Below, in pieces: positions 8,699 through 16,882 of a DNA stretch of 64,000 nt. The translations under genes were made by a program, and so were the position numbers. Every line of letters begins with the position of its first letter. Positions within the stretch are counted from its first letter, which is position 1. The notes beneath the pieces were generated by a model, which saw only the letters and a program-made list of their open reading frames with translations, ran no database searches and was not told the DNA's origin. The stretch comes from a gamma proteobacterium symbiont of Taylorina sp. (GTDB lineage Bacteria; Pseudomonadota; Gammaproteobacteria; GRL18): NCBI GenBank assembly GCA_025655455.1, contig JAHXIV010000081.1, forward strand, positions 1-64,000, in the 5' to 3' direction.

Positions 8699-10228
8699 AT
8701 GGACATGACAGAAATTCATTGGGCTGTTCAATCAACCTATCCCATATTAGCCAGTTTGCAAATCATGCCCTTAGTCGGTCTGATTATTTTATTCTGGTTA
8801 CGTAAGTCAAAGCACTTAATGACGGCTGGCATATTGCTCAGTATTATTGAAATGGGGCTTGCCCTTGATCTGTATCGTCATTTTGATCATTCCAGTTCAG
8901 CCCTGCAGTTTGCTGAACAATTCACCCTGTTAGCTCCCCTGTCCTATCATGCTGCAGTGGATGGCATGAGTGTAATATTTATTCTTTTAACAGGTCTGCT
9001 CAGTACACTGGTCATCGTCTACGGTAATATTGTCCCGCTGGAAAGACCACGGCATTTACCTTTTCTGGTGTTAATTATTGAAGCAATCATGATGAGCCTG
9101 TTTACCACTTTGGATCTTTTGTGGTTTACCTTATTCTCATTGATTGACTTGATTCTATTAGGATATATGTTGCGACGCTGGGCAACTTCACCTGATCGAG
9201 ATCTGATCATGGCACGCTATTTTCAGTTTATGCTGACCAGTATGGTATTACTCATTATAGGAATTTCCATGTTAGCCTGGAACTATAGCCATGTCACCGG
9301 AAATAACTGGACTTTTGATTTGCTCTTACTAAAGGATGTCGTTGTCAGCAGTGAAATTCGTTCTATTATATTCTTTCTGCTGTTTTATGGCCTGGCGATT
9401 CGCATTCCGCTATTTCCCATGCACGGATGGTTACCTCTGGCTGCAGAACACGGAACTGTTGCCATTGCTCCAGTCTTTTTATTAGGTCTCAAAGTGGGTA
9501 TATATGCAATCCTGAGATTTGTTTTCCCCCTGCTGCCGGAAGCGGTTATGCAGTGGCATGAATTCATTGTTACCATTGCTGTCATCGGCGTTTTTTATGC
9601 TGCAGTAATGGCTATGATGCAGGTCAATCTACGGCGTTTATTATCCTTTGCCGTGATCAGTCATACCAGTGTCCTGATTATCGGTTTATTCAGTCTCAAT
9701 CAAATTGCTTTCGAAGGCGCTATACTCTTATCCATAAACTTTGGTTTAGGTATCTCCGGTTTATTATTTATGACCGGCTTTGTTTTCTATCGCACCCGAA
9801 CCATGCTATTGAAAAAATTGGGCGGTCTGTTTGATTATATTCCCATCATTGGTATTACCTTCCTGATATCAGCCCTGAGTCTTGTCGGTATGCCGGGTAC
9901 TCCCGGTTTTGATGCTGCTCATTTGATTATGGAAGCTTCAATTCACCGCTTTGGTGCATTGATTACCATTGCAGCAGCCTTAGGCAATGTCGTGGCGGCT
10001 GGCTTCCTGTTATGGGCTTTTCAGCAGGCATTTTTATCACCCAAAGTGGGCGGCTGGAATAAAAAAGCAACCCAATCTGCCTCTCTGTCAGAAAAAGTAA
10101 TGGCAGCTATTATTATTATTATTTTATTAACCACCGGTTTTTATTCCGAACCCTGGATGGGGCTGATTGAAAATTCTATGCATGGGCTGGGTGAACTATA
10201 CGGCCCCCATATACTTAAGAGTAATTAA
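8699..10228 (+). CDS. Divergent NuoM-like subunit lacking channel Glu/Lys
   Basis: A 509-residue polytopic protein. The start at 8699 is chosen over an upstream GTG/TTG-type start because AAGGAG lies 6 bases before it, while a start at 8672 would sit inside dabB. It keeps the fold signature FPMHGWLPLA and Lys265 (LLGLKVGIYA), but the helix-5 segment reads LLWFTLFSLIDLILL where relatives have FWELTLIP, so the essential Glu is lost (nearest acid Asp150), and the helix-7 Lys is Arg235 (GLAIRIPLFP). It may be a non-pumping structural subunit or may move charge differently. Fourth gene in the operon. Confidence 0.82.
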   Translation: MDMTEIHWAVQSTYPILASLQIMPLVGLIILFWLRKSKHLMTAGILLSIIEMGLALDLYRHFDHSSSALQFAEQFTLLAPLSYHAAVDGMSVIFILLTGLLSTLVIVYGNIVPLERPRHLPFLVLIIEAIMMSLFTTLDLLWFTLFSLIDLILLGYMLRRWATSPDRDLIMARYFQFMLTSMVLLIIGISMLAWNYSHVTGNNWTFDLLLLKDVVVSSEIRSIIFFLLFYGLAIRIPLFPMHGWLPLAAEHGTVAIAPVFLLGLKVGIYAILRFVFPLLPEAVMQWHEFIVTIAVIGVFYAAVMAMMQVNLRRLLSFAVISHTSVLIIGLFSLNQIAFEGAILLSINFGLGISGLLFMTGFVFYRTRTMLLKKLGGLFDYIPIIGITFLISALSLVGMPGTPGFDAAHLIMEASIHRFGALITIAAALGNVVAAGFLLWAFQQAFLSPKVGGWNKKATQSASLSEKVMAAIIIIILLTTGFYSEPWMGLIENSMHGLGELYGPHILKSN

Positions 10229-10237
10229 GGACTTCTA

Positions 10238-11767
10238 ATGATTGAACCTACGACTACCCTTACTGCCGGTACAATAATTAATAGCTCTGAATCAATAGCC
10301 GTATTTCCAGTGCTCAGTTTATTATTGCTGGTATTACCCCTTAGCTGTGCAGTTATTCTATTCTCATCCGATCCACTTAAAGCACGCTTGATTGCTTTCG
10401 TCGGTTCTATAATCACTTTATTAATTTCATTATTTGTTGTATTTAACTTTGATCAAAATAATCCGGGCTTTCAATTTATTGAGCAAATTCCCTGGATAAG
10501 CAGTCTAAATATCGACTATATAGTGGGTATTGATGGGCTGTCGGTGCTCTTTTTACCACTCACCAGTTTCCTGTTCAGCGGTATTATTTTATCATCATGG
10601 ACCAGTATTCGTAGTATGCCGAAACTCTTTTATATTCTCTTATTAATTCTTGAAACAGCAACACTGGGCATTTTTATTTCCTTAAATACTATTTTATTTT
10701 TCTTATTCTGGGAACTCACTTTATTACCTATTTATTTTCTTATTAATTTCTGGGGGATTGGTCCAAACCGCCGTCATGCTGCAGTTAAATATACTCTGGT
10801 CATGATGGCCGGCGGTATGCCGCTCTTATTGGGATTTATTTTAGTTGCCTTTAATCATACTGCAAACGGAAGCGGTGAACTGGTATTTGACTATATTCAT
10901 CTATTAAACAACCCCCTTCCGGCAGAATATCAAACCACTATTTTCTTTCTACTCTTGTTAGGTTTTGCATTTAAGGCACCTATATTTCCACTGCACACCT
11001 GGCTGCCGGCCATTGCTATGGAAGGCCCTGCCAGCATTGCAGCCATTATGACCGGTCTTAAATTAGGTGCCTATGGTCTGATTCGTTTTACTATACCATT
11101 AGCTCCTGATGCTGCACAAAATTTTCACTGGTTATTAGCAGGCCTGGGGATAACCGGGGTACTTTATGGCGCAGTACTGGCAATCACACAGACAAATCTA
11201 AGAAAAATGCTGGCATTTTCCAGTGTCAGCCATGTGGGACTGGTTATTCTGGGCATTGCTTCATTTTCCGTGCAAGGAATTCAGGGGGCATTATTTCAGT
11301 TGTTTAATTTTACTATCGTTGCCGGTGGTATTTTTATCCTCATTGGATTTCTGCATCATCGCACCGGATCAACTGAACTGGTGAGTTTGGGTGGTGTGGC
11401 AAAAACAATGCCTTTGCTGGCCAGTTGCTTTTTTGTCTTTGGCCTTGCTGGTCTGGGAGTCCCGGGAACAAATGGTTTTATTGCGGAAAATCTTATTTTG
11501 ATCAGCGTGTTAAAAACTCACACCGGTGCAGGTATTGCAGCACTAGTTGGTATGGTACTGGCAGCAGCCTATTTTCTGAGCATATACCAACGTGCATTTT
11601 TGGGAGCTGTCAATAATAATGTGGTTTCAGAAGCAATGGATCTTCGTAAACGAGAACTTTTACTCACTATCGCATTTATTGTGTTAATTATCTCAGGGGG
11701 TATTTTCCCAAATGTTATTCTGGATATTACCCGTGCATCCAGTGAAGCCTGGATTTCGACATTGTAA
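10238..11767 (+). CDS. NuoM-like antiporter subunit, last gene of DAB operon
   Basis: A 509-residue multispanning NuoM/MrpD-type protein with all channel residues: Glu159 in LFFLFWELTLLPIYF, Lys246 in GFAFKAPIFPLHTWLP and Lys275 in MTGLKLGAYGLIRF. It starts 9 bases after the preceding stop, with AAGGACTTCTA as ribosome-binding region, so it belongs to the same transcript. It ends only 5 bases from the convergent gene at 11773, with no terminator between them. With the genes at 2261, 7096 and 8699 it gives four antiporter-like subunits for one DabA. Confidence 0.85.
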   Translation: MIEPTTTLTAGTIINSSESIAVFPVLSLLLLVLPLSCAVILFSSDPLKARLIAFVGSIITLLISLFVVFNFDQNNPGFQFIEQIPWISSLNIDYIVGIDGLSVLFLPLTSFLFSGIILSSWTSIRSMPKLFYILLLILETATLGIFISLNTILFFLFWELTLLPIYFLINFWGIGPNRRHAAVKYTLVMMAGGMPLLLGFILVAFNHTANGSGELVFDYIHLLNNPLPAEYQTTIFFLLLLGFAFKAPIFPLHTWLPAIAMEGPASIAAIMTGLKLGAYGLIRFTIPLAPDAAQNFHWLLAGLGITGVLYGAVLAITQTNLRKMLAFSSVSHVGLVILGIASFSVQGIQGALFQLFNFTIVAGGIFILIGFLHHRTGSTELVSLGGVAKTMPLLASCFFVFGLAGLGVPGTNGFIAENLILISVLKTHTGAGIAALVGMVLAAAYFLSIYQRAFLGAVNNNVVSEAMDLRKRELLLTIAFIVLIISGGIFPNVILDITRASSEAWISTL

Positions 11768-11772
11768 ATTTT

Positions 11773-12858
11773 TTATAATTCCTCTACTAACCTAAATCCC
11801 TGCTCATTACCTGTGTAGGTTGGAAAATTATTAAGGCGAACATAATAGCGTAAAATCCGATCATTGCTATTCCAACCTCCCCCCCTGACAGACATGGTTT
11901 CACCTTCCAGTTTGTCCCCATTGGCACATACTTGTTCTCTACCATCATATTGACGTGTATATAATGAACAGGTCCATTCCCAGACATTACCGAAGATATC
12001 ATGTAGTCCATATTTATTGCCATCATAACTTCCCACTGGAACTGTTTGATCACTTTCCCAAAAATAACGACAACCATCACAGTTGGCATCACCTATACCT
12101 ATCAGATTTTTAAATCCCAATGTCTTTTTGATTTCCTTCCCGGTTTTTGCGACATATTCCCATTCAGCTTCTGTTGGTAAACGAAATTTACGCCCGGTTT
12201 TTTTGCTTAGCCAACGGGCATAATTACTCGCATCATAATAGGAAACATTAATCACAGGCCTGTTTCCACGCCCCCATGCATTATCATCTGGTTTTCTATA
12301 TTGAGTTTCTTTTACAAAAAAATCAAATTGTGCAAATGTCACTTGATATTTGCCAATAGCAAAAGGCTTATCGATTATTACTTCATGAACAGGGAGTTGA
12401 TCATTCGTTCCAAAACTACCCCCCATAGAAAAAGTTCCCGCTGGAATTTTTATCATATCCGGAATAGAAGAGATTTCTAACTTTTTTCGTTTCTTTTTTT
12501 TCTTTTCAGAACGTTGTTGAGACACTTTCCTTTTTGATTTTTTTAATAATACTTTGGCTTCTGCTATGTAAGCACTTTTATGATCCAGTGTATCTAAATA
12601 GATCCCCAGATTATCGACAGATTTCTGATATTTTTCATTATAAAATAAAGTCTTGCCATAAAAAAAATAGAAATCCTTATGCAGGGACACTTTCATCTTT
12701 AAAACTTGCTGAAAATTACTTTCTGCTCGTGAATAATCCTGTTGATTATAATATTTTGTTGCCTGATTGAGATAATAACGAGCATCATGAGTCGCTGAGA
12801 TAGCAGTTGTTGATAGTAATAGAATATGGATAATTATAGTTTGTAGTATTTTTTTCAT
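11773..12858 (-). CDS. Secreted formylglycine-generating-enzyme-like protein with TPR-like N-terminus
   Basis: About 361 residues from the ATG at 12858, chosen because MKKILQTIIIHILLLSTTAISA is a signal peptide; longer forms from 12903 (TTG) or 12879 bury it. Residues 25-100 look like one or two TPR-type repeats (ARYYLNQATKYYNQQDYSRAE), followed by a Lys-rich linker. From about residue 125 the SUMF1/FGE-sulfatase fold begins (IPAGTFSMGG, FRLPTEAEWEYVA, GNVWEWTCS, VRGGGWNSN, GFRLV). Most bacterial proteins of this type are not catalytic sulfatase activators but binding or scaffold modules. Role unknown. It is convergent with the DAB operon. Confidence 0.8.
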   Translation of the reverse strand: MKKILQTIIIHILLLSTTAISATHDARYYLNQATKYYNQQDYSRAESNFQQVLKMKVSLHKDFYFFYGKTLFYNEKYQKSVDNLGIYLDTLDHKSAYIAEAKVLLKKSKRKVSQQRSEKKKKKRKKLEISSIPDMIKIPAGTFSMGGSFGTNDQLPVHEVIIDKPFAIGKYQVTFAQFDFFVKETQYRKPDDNAWGRGNRPVINVSYYDASNYARWLSKKTGRKFRLPTEAEWEYVAKTGKEIKKTLGFKNLIGIGDANCDGCRYFWESDQTVPVGSYDGNKYGLHDIFGNVWEWTCSLYTRQYDGREQVCANGDKLEGETMSVRGGGWNSNDRILRYYVRLNNFPTYTGNEQGFRLVEEL

Positions 12859-12981
12859 TATAGATATCTCATTCACCATGATAAGGATTGGCAACTTATG
12901 CAAGCTATTTTAAACTAAAGAAGATTCTAATTGAAATTATTCGTGATTCTTGTGAACAGGTTCACATTTTAACAGATATAA

Positions 12982-13016
12982 AAAAACCCGTATCGAATTG
13001 ACCGATACGGGTTTTT
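12982..13016 (-). terminator. Rho-independent terminator after sulfur-globule gene
   Basis: A perfect 9-bp stem CCCGTATCG (12987-12995) and CGATACGGG (13003-13011), flanked by A and T runs that extend pairing to about 14 bp. Read on the minus strand the hairpin is followed by a run of T, 18 bases after the stop of the gene at 13034. It would also work on the plus strand. Confidence 0.85.
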
Positions 13017-13033
13017 CAGTTAATGGCTTGTAT

Positions 13034-13606
13034 TTACTTAGCTGCAGGTGCTGGAGCAGCCGGTGCCTGAGCAGACCATTGCTTCATTCTCTCTTCATAA
13101 GCTTTACGAGCTGCTTCCATTTTAGCTCGTTGTTGCTTTTGCATTGCCTGCATTTTCTTTTGATGTGCTTCAAATCTAGCTTTTGCTTCTGGACTAGGAG
13201 CAACCGGAGCCATCATCTGAGGCGCCATAGGTGCTTGTTGAGGAGCATATCCATAAGGACCAGAACTATTGTTCATATAACGGTTATCTCCGTATCCCTG
13301 ATAACGATTGTCCCAGTTGTTATAACCATTACCAGAAAAGTTACCATTGCCGGAACCACGGGTATTACCGCGACCGCGACCACGTCCCTTTGCCTTAATA
13401 GTGATTTCTATATCACCATCCATATCTGCATCACCGGAACCGTCACCCCAACCATTACCATAACCATTGCCATAAGCATTGTTATTCATGTTGTTATAGC
13501 CGCCGCCATTCCAGTTAGTATTACTATTTCCATCATCCCAGAATGCATTAGCAGACATAGAAACAGTAGTAGCAGCGATTGCAGCAGCAATTAATAATTT
13601 TTTCAT
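13034..13606 (-). CDS. Sulfur globule protein-like secreted Gly/Asn-rich protein
   Basis: A 190-residue protein with signal peptide MKKLLIAAAIAATTVSMSANA, then a Gly/Asn/Tyr/Trp-rich region (residues 22-60 and 90-125), a short charged core with DGDIEITIKAKGRGRGRGN, a Pro/Met/Ala patch, and an Ala/Lys/Gln-rich helical tail (about 138-180). This layout is that of the sulfur globule envelope proteins of sulfur-oxidising Gammaproteobacteria, which coat periplasmic S0 inclusions. RBS TTGGAGAG lies 5 bases before the ATG, and a strong terminator follows. Low-complexity proteins are hard to assign by eye, so the name rests on composition, signal peptide and the order of segments. Confidence 0.72.
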   Translation of the reverse strand: MKKLLIAAAIAATTVSMSANAFWDDGNSNTNWNGGGYNNMNNNAYGNGYGNGWGDGSGDADMDGDIEITIKAKGRGRGRGNTRGSGNGNFSGNGYNNWDNRYQGYGDNRYMNNSSGPYGYAPQQAPMAPQMMAPVAPSPEAKARFEAHQKKMQAMQKQQRAKMEAARKAYEERMKQWSAQAPAAPAPAAK

Positions 13607-13652
13607 TTAAACTCTCCAATATTTTATAGTGTGAAACTTAATGTGTTTTTAT

Positions 13653-13671
13653 AAGCGTTATTAATACGCTT
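13653..13671. promoter_or_regulatory. Palindrome in the promoter region of the sulfur-globule gene
   Basis: AAGCGT (13653-13658) and ACGCTT (13666-13671) flank an AT-rich centre, about 50 bases upstream of the start codon of the gene at 13606. It could be an operator for a regulator of sulfur-globule formation. No matching copy was noticed elsewhere in the window. Confidence 0.25.
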
Positions 13672-13774
13672 TTTGTATAGTAGAGTAAGTATATACATTC
13701 TTTCTTATATTAGCAAGCATTAATATGCTTTTTTAATCTATTCACCTCGGACAAGTTCCTGATAGTTGATAAAA

Positions 13775-14902
13775 TTAACGTCTTAACTCCGGTGGTATGG
13801 GTAAATTAGATAAATCAGGTTTTGTGTTTTTATCTATTTCACCAGTTTTTAACTGGAAAATATAAGCCAGTATTTGTGCAACCGCAACATACAGCCCTGC
13901 AGGAATTTCATCACCAATTTCCACTGAATAATAGATTGCACGGGATAAAGGAGGAATTTCCAGAATAGGAATATCATGTGCTTTTGCCACATTACGAATT
14001 TGCAGAGCAACCAGATCAATACCTTTTGCCAGCATAACCGGGGCACCTGAGCCTTCAGGATCATATTGTAAAGCAACTGAAAAATGAGTTGGGTTGGTAA
14101 TAATAACATCAGCCTTTGGCACATCTCCCATCATACGCTGCATAGCCATATCACGCTGTATCTGACGCTGCCGGCCTTTTATTTCCGGGTTACCCTCAAC
14201 ATTTTTTGATTCATCTTTCACTTCCTGTTTGGTCATTTTTAATTGTTGTGTATGTGTCCATATCTGATAAGGCACATCAATCAATGCAATAACAATCATC
14301 CCCAAAGTCACCAGTAAGAACTGCCAGGAAATTAATTCCATGGCATGCACAAAAGCCTCCGGAAAACTTTCCTTTGATAAACCAAATAATTCAAAGCGAG
14401 CCTGCCAGAGAAAATACACAGCAATACTGCCTAGTAAACCTATTTTTAAAATACTTTTCAGTAATTCTATTAAACCCTGTGTACCAAATATTTTTTTTAG
14501 GCCTTTTGCCGGATTGAGTTTGTTGAATTTAAAGCCCATTGCTTCTGTAGAAAAGTTAAACCCGCCCAGCAGAGCACTGGATAAAATACCGGTAACCGCT
14601 ATGAGTAAAAAGAGAGGAATCAGTGCTCCCATCATTCGGGACAGTTCAGGTTTAAAATGCAAAATTAACTGTTGAGAATCAAACAGGACTGAACGTTCAA
14701 CGGTAAAATTAGTTCGCATAATGGCAGTAATAACTTGAATCATATCTTCAGCAAAAATCATCAAACCAATAATTGACATTAACAGGCCAAAAAAAGTAGT
14801 TAACTCCTTGGATCTCGGGATCTGACCTTTTTTACGGGATTCCGATTGTTTTTTTGCCGTGGGGTCTTCTGACTTTTCCTGACCATCTGCATTTTCAGCC
14901 AT
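13775..14902 (-). CDS. flhB: Flagellar export switch protein FlhB
   Basis: A 375-residue protein of the type III flagellar export gate. The hydrophilic N-terminus (GQEKSEDPTAKKQSESRKKG) is typical, followed by four membrane helices to about residue 212 and the cytoplasmic domain with the self-cleavage motif Asn270-Pro271-Thr272-His273 in VIITNPTHFSVAL. Cleavage there switches export from rod/hook to filament substrates. It follows fliR by 2 bases and ends the fliLMNOPQR-flhB series. flhA, often next, is absent from this window. Confidence 0.96.
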   Translation of the reverse strand: MAENADGQEKSEDPTAKKQSESRKKGQIPRSKELTTFFGLLMSIIGLMIFAEDMIQVITAIMRTNFTVERSVLFDSQQLILHFKPELSRMMGALIPLFLLIAVTGILSSALLGGFNFSTEAMGFKFNKLNPAKGLKKIFGTQGLIELLKSILKIGLLGSIAVYFLWQARFELFGLSKESFPEAFVHAMELISWQFLLVTLGMIVIALIDVPYQIWTHTQQLKMTKQEVKDESKNVEGNPEIKGRQRQIQRDMAMQRMMGDVPKADVIITNPTHFSVALQYDPEGSGAPVMLAKGIDLVALQIRNVAKAHDIPILEIPPLSRAIYYSVEIGDEIPAGLYVAVAQILAYIFQLKTGEIDKNTKPDLSNLPIPPELRR

Positions 14903-14904
14903 GA

Positions 14905-15714
14905 CTACTTCACCCCTGCAGATGAACCTGAAATTGTTTCAGCACTATTAAGTAGTATATTCTGAACTAATTGAAAAATATCCGTCATGATCTTTTCAAA
15001 ATAGGGTATTAAAGTGGGCAATGTAACGTAAATAATCGCAAAAGCAAGAATAATTGTAATTAAAAATCCAACAGAAAACGGGTTCAGTTGAGGAGAAGCC
15101 TTCGCCATAACACCAAAACTGACATTCACCATCAAAAGTGCAGTAATTGCCGGTAAAACCATCATAACTGCACTGAGAAACATTTTACTACTCCAGCTGA
15201 TTAACATCCAATACCCCGTTGTTGAAATTCCACTGGTTCCTATGGGTAACGAATTAAAACTATTGATCACTTCCCGAATAAGGATCAAATGACCATCCAT
15301 TGCCAGATAGAGCAGAGTTGCCAGCATTAAATAAAGCTGACCAACCACCGTCACCTGAACACCATCCTGAGGACTATTCATCATGGAAAAACCCAGACCG
15401 GCCTGCATCGCCAGTATATGTCCTGACATAACAAAGATATTAAAGGCCAATTGTAGTGCAAAGCCCATAATTGCACCAATTAAAATCTGATGAATCAAGA
15501 TTAACAATGCTTCACCACTAATAAACTCCACAAGCGGCAAAGGCGGCAATATTGGCGCAACGACCATTGTAATGGCTATTGCAGCCGCAATACGGATCTT
15601 AACAGGCATAGATTTAGCAGAAAAAACAGGGGCTACCAACATCATGGCACTGATCCTGGTGAAAGGCCAGATCCATGCACCTAAAAAAGCAGTAATTTCG
15701 GCGGTGCTAAACAC
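14905..15714 (-). CDS. fliR: Flagellar export gate protein FliR
   Basis: A 269-residue, six-helix membrane protein with the FliR pattern: an aromatic N-terminal helix, GFALQLAFNIFVMSGHILAMQAGLGFSMMNSPQ, and the late conserved NPFSVGF. FliR, FliP and FliQ form the helical export gate core. It abuts fliQ with no gap (fliQ ends at 15715), so the genes are co-translated from one message. Confidence 0.95.
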   Translation of the reverse strand: MFSTAEITAFLGAWIWPFTRISAMMLVAPVFSAKSMPVKIRIAAAIAITMVVAPILPPLPLVEFISGEALLILIHQILIGAIMGFALQLAFNIFVMSGHILAMQAGLGFSMMNSPQDGVQVTVVGQLYLMLATLLYLAMDGHLILIREVINSFNSLPIGTSGISTTGYWMLISWSSKMFLSAVMMVLPAITALLMVNVSFGVMAKASPQLNPFSVGFLITIILAFAIIYVTLPTLIPYFEKIMTDIFQLVQNILLNSAETISGSSAGVK

Positions 15715-15990
15715 CTAACCACCGCCTATATAAAGTGGAATATTGAGAAACATCTGCGTCATAAACTCAGTTAAACGTCCCAGCATATAAGGGCCTGCAT
15801 ACATGAGTACACTAAAGGTAACTAATAGTTTGGGAATAAAAGTCAGAGTTTGTTCATTAATAGAGGTAGCCGCCTGAAACATACTGACCAATAAACCAAC
15901 CAGTAATGCAGGAATTAAAATAATTAATAATAAAACAATAATCAGATAAACAGCACCCTGTAAAATATCTAAGACTGATTCAGGTGTCAT
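15715..15990 (-). CDS. fliQ: Flagellar export gate protein FliQ
   Basis: A 91-residue, two-helix membrane protein of normal length, beginning MTPESVLDILQGA and containing the family core GLLVSMFQAATSINEQTLTFIPKLL. It forms part of the FliPQR export channel. A GGAGAG ribosome-binding site precedes the ATG. Upstream, in place of the usual tight junction with fliP, lies a REP-like palindrome (16008-16080). Confidence 0.95.
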   Translation of the reverse strand: MTPESVLDILQGAVYLIIVLLLIILIPALLVGLLVSMFQAATSINEQTLTFIPKLLVTFSVLMYAGPYMLGRLTEFMTQMFLNIPLYIGGG

Positions 15991-16007
15991 GATCTCTCCT
16001 TATAGCA

Positions 16008-16080
16008 GGGTCGGAGTCAAATAGCATTAAGTGCTGAATTTAATCAATATTCAGTCAATCATGTCATTTGACTCCGACCC
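16008..16080. repeat. REP-like palindrome, copy 1 (fliP-fliQ gap)
   Basis: A 15-bp perfect inverted repeat: GGGTCGGAGTCAAAT at 16008-16022 and its reverse complement at 16066-16080, enclosing 43 bases that themselves contain TGAAT/ATTCA. The same arms occur at 48623-48688 and 54884-54931. Such palindromes are usually spread by RAYT (REP-associated Y1) transposases, but none is in this window. Here it lies between co-directional fliP and fliQ. Confidence 0.85.
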
Positions 16081-16089
16081 CATACTGTA

Positions 16090-16878
16090 TTAAATATAAT
16101 AACTGGATGCCAGAGTGCCCATAATCATTGACCAGCCATCCACTAATACAAACAGCATCAGCTTAAACGGCATAGAAACAATTAACGGAGATAGCATCAT
16201 CATTCCCATAGACATCAGTACACTGGCAACCACCAGATCAATAATCAAAAAAGGAATAAAAATAAGAAAGCCCATGCTGAAGGCTGTCTTTAACTCACTG
16301 GTAACAAAAGATGGTATTAAAACTGTGAATGGTACATCTGCTGGTTTTTGATAAGGCCCTGTATCTGCAATCTCTGTAAACATGGTTAAATCCTTATCTC
16401 GGGTTTGAGCCAGCATAAATTCATGCAAGGGAAGACCAGCTCGTTTAAGCGCAGTTTCAGCACCAATTTTATCATCCAGATAGGGTTTGATACCATCACT
16501 ATACATACGATCAAAAACCGGTGCCATAATAAAGAAAGTCATAAACAAACCCAAACCAACTAATACCTGTGCTGGAGGCGCCTGCATTAAGCCTGTGGCC
16601 TGACGCACAATGGCCAATACAATAATAATTCGGGTAAAAGAGGTCATCATTAAAAGCATTGACGGCAGCAGTGTAATCACCGTCATTAAAACCATAGCCT
16701 GTATGGTGACTGTATAAGTTTGTTCACCATTCGCGCCTGAAGTAATGGTGACTGCTTCAATCCCCTGTACAGCCAGAGCCATATTTGAGAATAAGTAAAG
16801 GCTGAGCAATAGCACAATAGAGAAGGATTTAATTAATAAACAATGTGATTGATAGAAAACAATTATATTTTTCATCAT
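16090..16878 (-). CDS. fliP: Flagellar export gate protein FliP
   Basis: A 262-residue protein with an N-terminal cleavable-type signal (about residues 18-37, ending NMALA), normal for FliP, followed by four membrane segments and the conserved TSFTRIIIVLAIVRQATG and GMMMLSPLIVSMPFKLMLFVLVDGW blocks. It builds the FliPQR export pore. It starts 4 bases after the stop of fliO. A second Met at residue 2 is an equally possible start. Confidence 0.95.
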   Translation of the reverse strand: MMKNIIVFYQSHCLLIKSFSIVLLLSLYLFSNMALAVQGIEAVTITSGANGEQTYTVTIQAMVLMTVITLLPSMLLMMTSFTRIIIVLAIVRQATGLMQAPPAQVLVGLGLFMTFFIMAPVFDRMYSDGIKPYLDDKIGAETALKRAGLPLHEFMLAQTRDKDLTMFTEIADTGPYQKPADVPFTVLIPSFVTSELKTAFSMGFLIFIPFLIIDLVVASVLMSMGMMMLSPLIVSMPFKLMLFVLVDGWSMIMGTLASSYYI

Positions 16879-16882
16879 ATTT

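Noticed and set aside
2261-11767. Complex I (nuo) operon
   Set aside because: Only NuoL/M-like subunits occur, with no NuoA-K or NADH-module genes, and DabA lies among them.
12998-13594. 198-residue plus-strand frame rich in Ile/Thr/Ser
   Set aside because: It is the complement of the Gly/Asn-rich sulfur-globule gene, and low-complexity coding DNA often leaves the opposite strand open. The minus-strand gene has a signal peptide, RBS and terminator.
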